NCBI RefSeq assembly: GCF_021130785.1
Contig: NC_060208.1
Span: 54,416,501 to 54,480,500, forward strand
Length of the DNA: 64,000 nt
Direction: 5' to 3'
Origin: Homalodisca vitripennis
Lineage: Eukaryota; Arthropoda; Insecta; Hemiptera; Cicadellidae
Within the stretch, counting starts at the first letter, position 1. Each line of letters begins with the position of its first letter. The position numbers and the translations under genes were made by a program. Of this stretch, positions 44,992 through 53,312 are shown one piece after another. A model generated the notes under the pieces. That model saw only the letters and a program-made list of their open reading frames with translations. It made no database searches and had not been told where the DNA came from.

Positions 44992-46035
44992 TTAAAATGA
45001 ATCATCATAACCGCCTAATCTATTAAATCTGTTATCAATGTTTTCAAAAGATTTATTAACATCTTCTTTAAATTTATTAAAGTTTTCTTCTAGTTTATTT
45101 ACTTTATCGAGATATAAAGAGTATTGATCATCTATTCTTTTAAGTAATTCATTATTATGTGTTACTTTCTCATTGAAACGTGTACCAAAATTTTCAAAAA
45201 AGTTTACTTTCTCATTGAAACGTGTATCAAAATTTTCCAGAAATTTTGTAACTACTTCACTAACTAATTCATTAACATTATTTTTATATGTATTAAAGTT
45301 TTCTTCTAGTTTATTTACTTTATCAAGTAATTCACCAACATCGTCTACTGATCTTTTACTTCTTTCTTCAAGTTTTTCATAGACTTCTGTTGTAAAATCT
45401 TTAACATGTTGTTTATGATTCTCATAATTTTGTTTTAGTTCATTAAACATTTTAATAGGATCTTCTAATTGAATCATTACAACAACATCAAATGGATTAA
45501 TTCCTTTACTAACACTGCTAATTCTTTTTCCTTTAAAATCTAAGGCATTTTTAACATTCGGATCATGTAAATCAACAATATCGATGTTTTCTGATAATTT
45601 TAGAGGTTTTAAAATTTGTTCTTTAATAACAACATCATGTTTGTCAATACCAGGTCGAACACCGACAATTCTTTTCTTATTAGCCAAACTAACATAATTC
45701 TTTTCAACTTTGATCGCTTCAGTAATTTTATCAGCTTTTTCGATATGAGACATTAAATTGGTAAATAATTTTTTTACACCATCATCAACTTCTTTTTCCA
45801 ATGTTTTTATTTTATCAGCAACTTCATTTGAACTCATGAAATTTGCAAGTTTGTTATCATATTCTGCTTTAAAATCTTCAATCTCGACAGCAAACATATC
45901 TGAATCTGGAAGGGTTTGTAATAAATTTTCTAACTTGTTATCAAACTCATTTCTCAAACTATCAAAATTGAAACTATTATCTACATTTTGAATAATTTGT
46001 GTACCAAATACGTCAAAAATATTTTGTGAATCCAT
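44992..46035 (-). CDS. Long coiled-coil, fibre-like virion protein candidate
   Basis: About 347 residues from the ATG at 46035. I chose that start over one 48 nt further upstream because it carries the TAATAAATATGG form of the shared signal. The N-terminal third is acidic and helical. In the middle two copies of a motif occur: KKRIVGVRPGIDKHDVVIKE and GKRISSVSKGINPFDVVVMI. This KRIxxVxxGxxxxDVV pattern is a hallmark of trimeric fibre or spike shafts in phages and DNA viruses. The C-terminal half is heptad coiled coil with an internal duplication (DKVNKLEENFN at two places, and FxxRFNEKV twice). The fibre role is inference. Its first 23 bp overlap the end of the protease gene. Confidence 0.68.
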   Translation of the reverse strand: MDSQNIFDVFGTQIIQNVDNSFNFDSLRNEFDNKLENLLQTLPDSDMFAVEIEDFKAEYDNKLANFMSSNEVADKIKTLEKEVDDGVKKLFTNLMSHIEKADKITEAIKVEKNYVSLANKKRIVGVRPGIDKHDVVIKEQILKPLKLSENIDIVDLHDPNVKNALDFKGKRISSVSKGINPFDVVVMIQLEDPIKMFNELKQNYENHKQHVKDFTTEVYEKLEERSKRSVDDVGELLDKVNKLEENFNTYKNNVNELVSEVVTKFLENFDTRFNEKVNFFENFGTRFNEKVTHNNELLKRIDDQYSLYLDKVNKLEENFNKFKEDVNKSFENIDNRFNRLGGYDDSF

Positions 46036-47188
46036 ATTTATTAAGCAATAATTTGTTAACAACTTCTTTAAAATCTTTACCATTACTCAGTTCATTCAAA
46101 ACAAAAACACATAAATGACCACAAATTGGGGGATCTTTATAGTCTTGAATCTGAGAATCATTGTAGTAGACGCTTGATTTTTTTAAATATTGGATCAATT
46201 CTCTCGGTGGTTTGTCCTCAATTCTTCCATACGAATCAAAATAATATGCATTCTTATCATTTTTATAATAACAAATCCAATGTGTTCCACTTCCCATAAT
46301 CGAGTCTAAATTCACAATTCCACATTCAAATTTCTTAACTTTTTCAGGTAATGTATCTCTCATGAAGATTCCTCTAAAATGTTTAATATTTTTGCAGATT
46401 TCTTCCAATTCCCCGAATGTTAAAGGTTTAAATTTTTTTTCAATGTTTGATTTCACGTAATTCAAAGTTTTCTCATCTAATCCAGATCCTGTAACATCTT
46501 CCAACTCTTTATCTAACCAATTTAAAATGTTTCGAACAATAGGAATCACATCTTTTTTAACGATTGGAGCAGCTTTACGAACATAAGGAACAACATTTTT
46601 AACAACAGGCATAGGTGGCAACGAATGCGCCGACAGGCTTGCCAAAAGCGGAGCAAGCATGCCATACACCGGTCCAGAACCGAGTTGTGGTATAAGCAAG
46701 TCAGCCGCTTACCAAAGTATAAACAAATGGTCCAGGAAGACACACCGCGTGCGGTGGCAGAGTCACCAAGGACAAGCACTCGGCAAAAGACTGCTTGCCG
46801 ATTCTAGCTCCGGATTCACCAGATGGCTGATGGGGCTGGGCAGGGATCGGGTTAAGCAAGTGATTGCCTTGATCACTGGACACGGCCACTTCAGGAAACA
46901 CCTAAACACTCTAGGTTTACGAAATGAGGCCTCGGAGTGTAGACTCTGCAATAAGTCTGAAGAGACTGCAAAACACATAATACTGGACTGTGAGAGACTG
47001 GGAGCAAGGAGAAGGGCTCTTTTCGGTGACAAACAACCAGGCGACGAACCAGATGCTAGTATCGGGGAAAAGCTTCTTAGCCTAATTAAGGGCACGAAGA
47101 TAGGCTTACCCCTCTAACATCAAAGGGGCACACAATAAGCTCAGGTTGACGTGTGAGGATCTATGAATCCACCCCAATATCCCAAAGG

Positions 47189-47220
<32 letters not shown>

Positions 47221-47489
47221 GGAATATTTTCTCCAAAATCTAATAAATCTTTCAAAAGTCCACCATTTTTGAGTTCTTTCAACTGATTATAAGAAAATTC
47301 TATTCTGGTTCCTTTATTGTTTTTCTTATGTTTTTCGAGTTTATTGTATTGTCTATTTGTTAAAAATATCTTATCTTCGCCATTTTTTAGTTGATCTATT
47401 TTAAATTGAATACTAACGGGTATTTTCTTCTTAAAAGCGGATTTTATTTTTTCTTTCTGATTTTTGCTGAAATTTACGTTCACCTCCAT
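46013..47489 (-). pseudogene. PRO: Adenain-like cysteine protease precursor, split by a retrotransposon
   Basis: The gene starts at 47489 with TATATAAATGG and encodes a Lys-rich N-terminal region with three related segments (VNVNFSKNQKEKIKSAFKK; VSIQFKIDQLKNG; IEFSYNQLKELKNGG), as in Polinton pX/pVI-like proteins. It is then broken by the insert at 46614-47218. Beyond the insert a hydrophobic PVVKNVVPYVRKAAPIV segment and a GSG-type site (possible cleavage) lead into the protease. The catalytic His is in GTHWICYY, the Asp in YYFDSYGR and the Cys in PPICGHLCVF. This is the C5/Ulp1-type order of adenovirus maturation protease. All catalytic residues remain, but the two halves can no longer be read together. 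Confidence 0.82.
46614..47218 (+). mobile_element. 5'-truncated non-LTR retrotransposon (RNase H-bearing clade) nested in the Polinton
   Basis: It reads on the plus strand. The first codons, in frame to 47117, give GGNECADRLAK, the end of an RNase H domain. After ~100 residues comes a C-terminal zinc knuckle, C-X2-C-X8-H-X4-C (CRLC ... H ... C), then a stop at 47117, a short 3' UTR and a poly-A of about 30. RNase H plus a C-terminal knuckle points to the I/R1-like non-LTR groups. Flanks ACAGGCATA (46605-46613) and ACTGGAATA (47218-47226) agree at 7 of 9 positions and may be a slightly diverged target duplication. The poly-A is long and uninterrupted, so insertion is recent. It is less AT-rich than the Polinton around it. 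Confidence 0.9.
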
Positions 47490-47497
47490 TTATATAG

Positions 47498-48814
47498 TTA
47501 AAATTTCAAGTTCTCTTCGATTCCCATTCCTAGTTTTCTCTTCAAAAACATTGCTCCAGCTGTTGGAAGCGCAACAAATCTTTCACCTAAACTAGCATCT
47601 TTTGATAAAAATCTATCCATTGCCTTATCTTGCAAAACTTTATCTGCGATATGTCTGGAATTTGTGTCTCTATGTTTTGCATAAAAAATATCGTGTTCCA
47701 TAGCAGCTTGATCTAATTTATTTATACCAGTATCTCCTCTTTTTAGTCTTTTTTCGAGTTTTGTGCCGGGCCCCAGATACTGATAAGTTGGTACGTGTAA
47801 TTCAAAAGGTAAATTGTTGATAAAATCATTCAAAAGTCCGCTACCTTCAATCATAGATGAACTTATTGCCGGCAAAACTCGTTTTAAATATTTAATTCCA
47901 TCAGGTTTTTCAATCATTTCATCAAGTTTGTTCGAAATAAAATCTTTAATCGCTTTCTTTTCGTTCAAAAAATTGTTGTTTCCAGCCTTTTCTTGAGCAT
48001 AAATATAATTAATAATTCCATCCAGTTTTGTCAAATCGTCGATATATCTGTACTCAATCTTATTATCACTGTATTTTCTTATACCAGATCCTTCGATTCG
48101 TTTTTCCCAAATTGGTTTAATTAATTTAATATATTTTTTACCTCTACTTGACTTAGGCTTCTTAGTAGATGGATCATTATTTTTGTAAATTGAGTCAGAT
48201 TCCCATAAAATTTCTGTATACTTTTTCAAATCTTCTTCAGAATATAAATTATCTTTTGGAGCGTCATAGTCTGTTAATAATCTCCATAAACCTTGAGTTC
48301 CTTCATATGTTTTTTCATTAATAATGATATCATTATGCTCAAAATTAACGGGTAAATTTCCAATCATAAAACTTTTCTTTTTTTTATCCCAATACAAACC
48401 AAATTTATCATCTTTTACTCTAGGAAGGAATTTTTTACCAATTTCACCAATTATTATATCCGTTGTTCCAGGACTTATTGGTTCAACTATGGTAGAGTCT
48501 TCAATGATTCGAGGTCTAAATGGTGTTGAAGATGGTAATTTTGGCAATTCAAACTCTTCTACTTCAGATTCTGGAATCGAAATATCAGCAAATTGTCGTA
48601 CAACTGGAACCAAATTCATTAAATTTTGATTATCGCTTAAAACATTTTCAATTTTGCCCTCAACATTTTTTATTGCAGAAGTTACAGGTTGATTAATTTT
48701 TTGAATAAGTTCTTGTTCTTCTTCATCCATTCGAATCTGTTCTTTAAATTCTTTGATTAATTTCTTTTCGATTTGATCAAGTTTTTTCGCTTCTTCAGAA
48801 GTTACGTTCGCCAT
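47498..48814 (-). CDS. Virion protein with parvovirus-type phospholipase A2 domain
   Basis: 438 residues, intact. Residues about 342-402 form a PLA2 domain of the parvovirus VP1-unique type: calcium loop YLGPGT (346-351), then RLKRGDTGINKLDQAAMEHD with the catalytic His-Asp pair (374-375), followed by a helix (HIADKVLQDKAM). Polinton and adintovirus elements often carry such a domain; in parvoviruses the domain breaches endosomal membrane during entry. The N-terminal half is acidic and helical, and the middle (residues ~150-260) is conserved-looking but unnamed. It starts at TTTTCCTAAATAAATGG. Its stop lies 6 bp before the next gene's start signal. The AACGTG array lies immediately upstream. 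Confidence 0.83.
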   Translation of the reverse strand: MANVTSEEAKKLDQIEKKLIKEFKEQIRMDEEEQELIQKINQPVTSAIKNVEGKIENVLSDNQNLMNLVPVVRQFADISIPESEVEEFELPKLPSSTPFRPRIIEDSTIVEPISPGTTDIIIGEIGKKFLPRVKDDKFGLYWDKKKKSFMIGNLPVNFEHNDIIINEKTYEGTQGLWRLLTDYDAPKDNLYSEEDLKKYTEILWESDSIYKNNDPSTKKPKSSRGKKYIKLIKPIWEKRIEGSGIRKYSDNKIEYRYIDDLTKLDGIINYIYAQEKAGNNNFLNEKKAIKDFISNKLDEMIEKPDGIKYLKRVLPAISSSMIEGSGLLNDFINNLPFELHVPTYQYLGPGTKLEKRLKRGDTGINKLDQAAMEHDIFYAKHRDTNSRHIADKVLQDKAMDRFLSKDASLGERFVALPTAGAMFLKRKLGMGIEENLKF

Positions 48815-48833
48815 TTATTTAGGAAAATTTTTA

Positions 48834-49125
48834 AACGTGGAACGTAAAAACGTGAACGTGGAACGTAAAACGTGAACGTGGAACGTAAAAACGTGAACGT
48901 GGAACGTAAAAACGTGAACGTGGAATGTAAAACGTGAACGTGGAACGTAAAACGTGAACGAGAACGTGAACGAGAACGTGAACGTGGAACGTAAAACGTG
49001 AACGAGAACGAGAACGTGAACGAGAACGTGAACACGAAACGTGAAAACGTGAACACGAAACGTGAAAACGTGAACACGAAACGTGAAACGTGAACACGAA
49101 ACGTGAAAACGTGGAACGTGAACAG
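48834..49125. repeat. AACGTG-rich tandem array
   Basis: About 290 bp built from 12-21-bp units that each end ACGTGA: type A (ACGTGGAACGTAAAACGTGA), type B (ACGAGAACGTGA) and type C (ACACGAAACGTGAAAACGTGA). They run in blocks A-A-A-A-A-A, B-B, A, B, then C-C-C-C, so it grew by unit duplication. It is CpG-rich inside an AT-rich element. Open minus-strand frames through it (FTFSRFVF-type) are repeat artefacts. It sits between the ATPase gene end and the PLA2 gene start. Confidence 0.93.
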
Positions 49126-49203
49126 ATTTACCGTTTTTCTGTTATTTTCATAATGTAAATAAAAAGTAAAGATAATGTAAAAATAATTGTAACAAATATT
49201 TTA

Positions 49204-49890
49204 TCAAGTAGATTTGTCAGACCACTGAGCAGCATTTATATTAGAAAACTTATTCAAATATTTACCATTTTTAGGCTTCAAAGTTAGATTAATAGTTAAA
49301 AATCCATAGTCTTCTTTCCAAATTTTATCACATAATTCATTAAAGTGGTTAAAACTCATATCAGATCCCACATAATTGTTGTAAATCTTTCTCGAATAGT
49401 GATCGTCTTGCTTAAAAACACACAACATATTCAAATTATTTCTAATAACTTGTTTATCAACCTTTGAAAAGCATTGGGAAAGATAGATACAAGATATGTT
49501 TTTGTGACGAGACATTACGAAATATTCCTTAATAACGTCCTGATTTTCCAAAATACAATCATCAAAAACGATTAACGAATTGGGTTTACATTCGCTTAAC
49601 GGAACTATGTCCTCAGAAGCATTATAAAAATGTGATATTTCTTTACTTAAGTTCTTCTCAATATTTTTGAATCTTTGTTGTAATTTTTTGTATGCGTCTT
49701 GTTCTAAAGATTTACTAAAAACATACAAATTGGAATAAGGAATCAACCTATTGTAGATAAAATTCAATAATAAAGTTGTTTTTCCACATCCACTTGAACC
49801 AACAATTAACAATCTGATTGGTTGATCTTTCTTATTTTCTTCAAACGTTTGAAGTTTTATCTGATCTTTTTGCTTTAAAAATTTCTCCAT
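49204..49890 (-). CDS. ATP: DNA-packaging ATPase (FtsK-HerA/A32-like)
   Basis: 228 residues, intact. Walker A is GSSGCGKT at residues 31-38 after a hydrophobic strand. Walker B is SLIVFDDC with the Asp pair at 110-111. A later SRHKNISCIYLSQ segment (around residue 130) fits the sensor region of this family. Known role: pumps genome into a preformed capsid; it is a Polinton core gene. It starts at AATCTTCTATTTAAATGG and diverges from the penton-like gene, 40 bp away. Confidence 0.9.
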   Translation of the reverse strand: MEKFLKQKDQIKLQTFEENKKDQPIRLLIVGSSGCGKTTLLLNFIYNRLIPYSNLYVFSKSLEQDAYKKLQQRFKNIEKNLSKEISHFYNASEDIVPLSECKPNSLIVFDDCILENQDVIKEYFVMSRHKNISCIYLSQCFSKVDKQVIRNNLNMLCVFKQDDHYSRKIYNNYVGSDMSFNHFNELCDKIWKEDYGFLTINLTLKPKNGKYLNKFSNINAAQWSDKST

Positions 49891-49930
49891 TTAAATAGAA
49901 GATTTTCATCTTGAAGCAACGCTTGCGAAA

Positions 49931-50669
49931 ATGAAGCTGTTCAAGTTGACTTCAGAAAGCTCTCAATTATTTTTAAACTTGGAACATCCTATACACTTAG
50001 AGGAAGAATCAAATTATTTTATCGGTTTAAGCGGTTTTTATTCTGACAATTTTGTAATAAATATTAGTGAAAGTTCTCCTTATTGTATAGGATTTAGTGA
50101 GAAGAACATAACAAAATATTATGGTTTAAACAAAGGATATTATACTTTCGATCAAATAAAAAATTCCCTTAAAAATTATCTGAAAACATTCAAACAATCA
50201 GAAAAATCTTTAAACTTTGACGAAAACAAGTTTGAAATGCAAAAAAATTATCTCTCTAATAAAATTCAAATAAAATCACCAGTAAGAATAATGTTTTCAG
50301 CAATTATTGTAGATTTGTTAGGGTTTGTTCAAGAAACTATTGAGCCAAATCAGGTATATTTAGGAAATAAAACGCCAAAATTTAGACCGTTCGATGTAAT
50401 TGAAGTGCACTGCTAGTAATCTCGTTGAACCTAGTTTTGAAAATCATACCGAACATTTACACAAAGAATCTGAAATTTTGTACACTTTTTTTCCAAATGT
50501 TGCTTATGGATCAAAAATTAGTGAAAAACCGAATGAAATTGATTATATTCCAATTAGAAAAAATATTAAAAGAATTCAAAAAATCGTTCTAACTATACAA
50601 GACTCTGAGGGAAATTTATTAAATAATGAGAGTAAAACAACAATATATTTAAGATTGTCGAAAGAATGA
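49931..50669 (+). pseudogene. mCP: Minor capsid (penton-like) protein, one frameshift
   Basis: Two overlapping frames, 49931-50416 and 50400-50669, together span a typical Polinton penton-type gene. The first has YFIGLSGFYSDNFVINI and the IGFSEKNI ... GYYTFDQI segment. The second has HLHKESEILYTFFPN, then PNEIDYIPIRKN and LTIQDSEGNLLNN, the closing strands of the single jelly-roll family. The first frame ends in a stop (50414-50416) just where the second becomes homologous, so a single-base indel near 50400-50416 is the likely break. The start lacks the TAAATGG signal. Both parts keep good family features, so the lesion is young, or else a sequencing error. Confidence 0.8.
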
Positions 50670-51592
50670 TGAATCAAGGGGAGCTATTGAATAGCTTACC
50701 TTCAAACTTTCAAAAAAACACCGTTTTTATCAATGAATCTGGACTTTACACTCAAAATAAAAATTACTAGTTAAATGGAGTCAGTTGTAGACCTACATTC
50801 AATAACAAAGACATTGTAACGATTGTAGACGAAAACAATGTAATCTGGTTTAAAGCTAAATATGTTGCAGAAATTTTAGAATATGAAAACACGAGGCAAG
50901 CTATCATAAATAATGTCGATAATGATGATAAAACAACTTTTGAATGTATAAATTACAGGAGTCTATCCCATAGACCCCTTAACAATCTTCATCCTGACAC
51001 TGTTTTTATCAATGAATCTGGACTTTATTCTTTAATTTTGAGATCACATAAAAAAGAGGCAAAAATCTTCAAAAATTGGGTTACAAAAGAAGTTTTGCCA
51101 AGTATTCGTAAATTTGGTGAGTACAAACTTGAAAACAAGATTAAATATTTAGAGGACGAAGTTAAACACTTGCAAATTAAAGATGAAATAAAAACGGAAA
51201 TAATCGCAAAACAAAGTGTAAAAATTGACTTAATGAAACCAGAACTTGTTTGTAAAAATTTTGATAAGAAAAAACACCATGTTTTTGTATTAATTAAGAA
51301 GAATCACATGTGGGAATATCCTTATTACGTTATCAGAGCTCAAAAGAGAGAAATACCGAAAAGATTGAAAGAACTTGAAATTGATTACCCAGAAATGGAA
51401 ATTTTATTAAGACATGGAGATCCAAATAGTATAAATCTCTACAACCAAATGAAAGAATCTTTGAATATTTTATACAACGGAAATCATTTTACTACAAATA
51501 TGGCAGAATCTCGACTGATTTATAGAATATCTAAATTACACGATGAAAATGTTAAACTCTCGAATTATGATATTTTGTTTGTAAATGTTTAG
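50666..51592 (+). pseudogene. BRO-N domain protein (baculovirus-repeated-ORF type), N-terminus broken
   Basis: The frame open from 50771 to 51592 encodes a BRO-N domain: IVDENNVIWFKAKYVAEILE, then HPDTVFINESGLYSLILRS and FKNWVTKEVLPSIRKFGEY. A coiled linker follows, then a C-terminal domain with KHHVFVLIKKN and IYRISKLHDENVKL. No ATG lies at the front of this frame. The ATG carrying the shared TTAAATGG signal (50775) is one base out of frame and stops after 14 codons, so an indel near 50790-50815 is likely. Upstream, 50666-50770 holds an orphan copy of the NTVFINESGLY segment ending in a stop, a remnant of a duplicated BRO-N. BRO proteins bind DNA and are known from baculoviruses, ascoviruses, iridoviruses and phages. 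Confidence 0.8.
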
Positions 51593-51967
51593 CATAACTA
51601 GGTAACCATCGTAGAATTTTTTTTTCATATTCACAAGGCATTTCGTTTTTATAACTTTCGCTGAAAATTTTTTTAGCACAATCTTTGCAAAAAGCATCTT
51701 TTCTATCTTTACTATACTGCCAGTTATTAAATTCAGAAATATTTTTAATTTCTTTACAAAAGTAACAATTTTTTTCTTCTAAAGTTAATTTGTCCATTTT
51801 AACGTATAATTCCTTACAATAACAGTCTTTTCTATTCTCTTCTTGACACTTTGTACATTTCTTTTGAGACTCCATTTATATAGAAAAAATTATTACACGA
51901 TGAAAATGTTAAACTCTCGAATTATGATATTTGGTTTGTAAATGTTTAGCATAACTAGGTAACCATT
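51536..51967. repeat. Direct repeat pair from a ~357-bp tandem duplication
   Basis: ATTACACGATGAAAATGTTA and the following ~55 bp occur at about 51536-51609 and again at about 51893-51966, offset 357 bp, with one visible difference. The repeat contains the last codons of the BRO gene (plus) and of the zinc-finger genes (minus), so the second copy holds a BRO tail remnant. Confidence 0.88.
51552..51875 (-). CDS. Cys-rich zinc-finger protein, copy 1
   Basis: 107 residues with repeated C-X2-C pairs: CTKC, then CYFCKEIKNISEFNN paired with CKDC ~20 residues on. The C-terminal end is WLPSYAKHLQTKYHNSRV. The CxxCKxxKxxxEF ... CKxC pattern resembles zinc-binding parts of HNH-type and phage-encoded proteins; no HNH catalytic motif is visible. 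Compared with copy 2 it has lost part of the first Cys unit. Its last 13 codons are antisense to the end of the BRO gene. It starts at TTTTTTCTATATAAATGG. Confidence 0.7.
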   Translation of the reverse strand: MESQKKCTKCQEENRKDCYCKELYVKMDKLTLEEKNCYFCKEIKNISEFNNWQYSKDRKDAFCKDCAKKIFSESYKNEMPCEYEKKILRWLPSYAKHLQTKYHNSRV

Positions 51968-52292
51968 GAAGAATTCTTCCACATTCACAATGAGTCTCTT
52001 TCTTTCGACTTTCTCGGAAAATTCTTCTAGCACATTCCTTACAAAAAGCGTCCTTTCTATCTTTACTATAATGTCGATTATTAAATTCAGAAATATTCTT
52101 AATTTCTTTACAAATGTGACACTCTTTCTCTTCCAAAGTTAATTTTTCCATGTTATCGTACAATTCTTTATGATATTTATTATGACAATCTTTACAATAA
52201 TGTCCAAATCCGTCTTTTTTAGTTCTATTTTTATAAAATTCTTCAAAACCTTTTATTTCCTTGCACATTGAACATTTCTTTTGGGCCTCCAT
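51909..52292 (-). CDS. Cys-rich zinc-finger protein, copy 2
   Basis: 127 residues with two complete Cys units: CSMCKEIKGFEEFYKN ... CKDC and CHICKEIKNISEFNN ... CKEC. A C-terminal CEC ... HLQTKYH segment could be a third finger. It is near-identical to copy 1 from the second unit on. Its start ATG directly follows the TAA stop of the integrase gene (TATATAAATGG), so start signal and stop codon overlap. Tandem duplication of a ~357-bp unit produced the pair. Nucleic-acid binding is likely; the function is unknown. Confidence 0.72.
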   Translation of the reverse strand: MEAQKKCSMCKEIKGFEEFYKNRTKKDGFGHYCKDCHNKYHKELYDNMEKLTLEEKECHICKEIKNISEFNNRHYSKDRKDAFCKECARRIFRESRKKETHCECGRILQWLPSYAKHLQTKYHNSRV

Positions 52293-53312
52293 TTATATAG
52301 AAAAAATCTTTGACTTTCTCAATTCATATTCATAAAACTTTCCGGTTATTTCTTCATTATTTAAATCTTTTATACTATAAGTTACAGGATCTGTGTTATT
52401 AATTTGATAAATCACAAAAATTTCTCTTGACCAATTGTTCTTATATTTGTTCGAAAATGTTTGTTTTTTACTAACAATTCTTACATGATCATTGACTTTA
52501 AATTTAGTTTTCGTGTGAATTTCAGGTGGAACATACTTGAAAACGGTCTCTAATAACTCCTTTTCTGCATCCTTATCTACATCTTTGGGCTTCATTTTGA
52601 TTGTGCTGTGAACCGTATCATTATAATTTGTGACTATTTTTTGAAGAATATCGATCCATTTAAAGTTTTTATTAACCTCAAAAAGAACTTTCATTCTCTC
52701 ATTTTGAGTTCTGTTATATCTCTCTACGATACTTGATTTCTCTTCGTTTTCAGTATGATAAATCTTAATGTTGTATTTCCTCAAAACTTCGTTAAATTCT
52801 TTATTTTTGAACTCTAAACCCTTATCTGTATGAAGTAGGTTTGGAGGTTTGTGATTGATCCTTATGGCATCTTTTACTATATCTTCGAAGGCTTTTGAAA
52901 CATCTTTACCGTTTTTTCTTTTGATAGCTCTTGACCAAGCATATTTTGAGAAAGTATCAATAACATTTAACATATACTTGAATCCATCATTTTGATCCGA
53001 ATAGTTAGACATTATTACTAAATCTGCTGCCCATAAATCGTCAATTCCTAAAGTTATAATTTTTCTCTTTTTAAACTTTTTTCGTACTGGTGCATGAATT
53101 TCTCTAGCTTCAATCTCTATTTCTTCTTTATTCTTCAATTCTTTCTTTACTTGTTTTTCATAAGGATTCTTTATAAATTTACTCTTATTTGTCTTACATT
53201 TTGAACATTTTGCTGCAATTCTATACAATCCGTTTTGAGTTTGAACAATCTTAGAATCTATATTTTTCGTTTTCTTTTTACACTTGTGACAGTGAATTAA
53301 ATCATCTTCCAT
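52293..53312 (-). CDS. INT: Retrovirus-type integrase of the Polinton
   Basis: 339 residues, intact. The N-terminal zinc ribbon has C-X2-C at 8-11 and 36-39. The rve catalytic core has its first Asp at 97 (WAADLVIM), second at 163 (HTDKGLEF) and Glu at 197 (SSIVERYNR). The C-terminal part (VNDHVRIVSKK, then YSIKDLNNEEITGKFYE) is a chromo/SH3-like domain as in other Polinton integrases. It catalyses insertion of element ends, making the 6-bp duplication seen here. The ATG follows the polymerase stop directly (ATGTAAATGG), and its own stop is part of the next gene's start signal, so polymerase, integrase and zinc-finger genes form a gap-free cassette. Confidence 0.95.
   Translation of the reverse strand: MEDDLIHCHKCKKKTKNIDSKIVQTQNGLYRIAAKCSKCKTNKSKFIKNPYEKQVKKELKNKEEIEIEAREIHAPVRKKFKKRKIITLGIDDLWAADLVIMSNYSDQNDGFKYMLNVIDTFSKYAWSRAIKRKNGKDVSKAFEDIVKDAIRINHKPPNLLHTDKGLEFKNKEFNEVLRKYNIKIYHTENEEKSSIVERYNRTQNERMKVLFEVNKNFKWIDILQKIVTNYNDTVHSTIKMKPKDVDKDAEKELLETVFKYVPPEIHTKTKFKVNDHVRIVSKKQTFSNKYKNNWSREIFVIYQINNTDPVTYSIKDLNNEEITGKFYEYELRKSKIFSI

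Noticed and set aside
46763..47095. Antisense 110-codon frame in the nested retrotransposon
   Set aside because: It is the shadow of the zinc-knuckle coding sequence on the plus strand.
48802..49097. Overlapping minus-strand frames rich in FTFS/RSRSR
   Set aside because: They are translations of the AACGTG array; any non-stop short repeat stays open in several frames.
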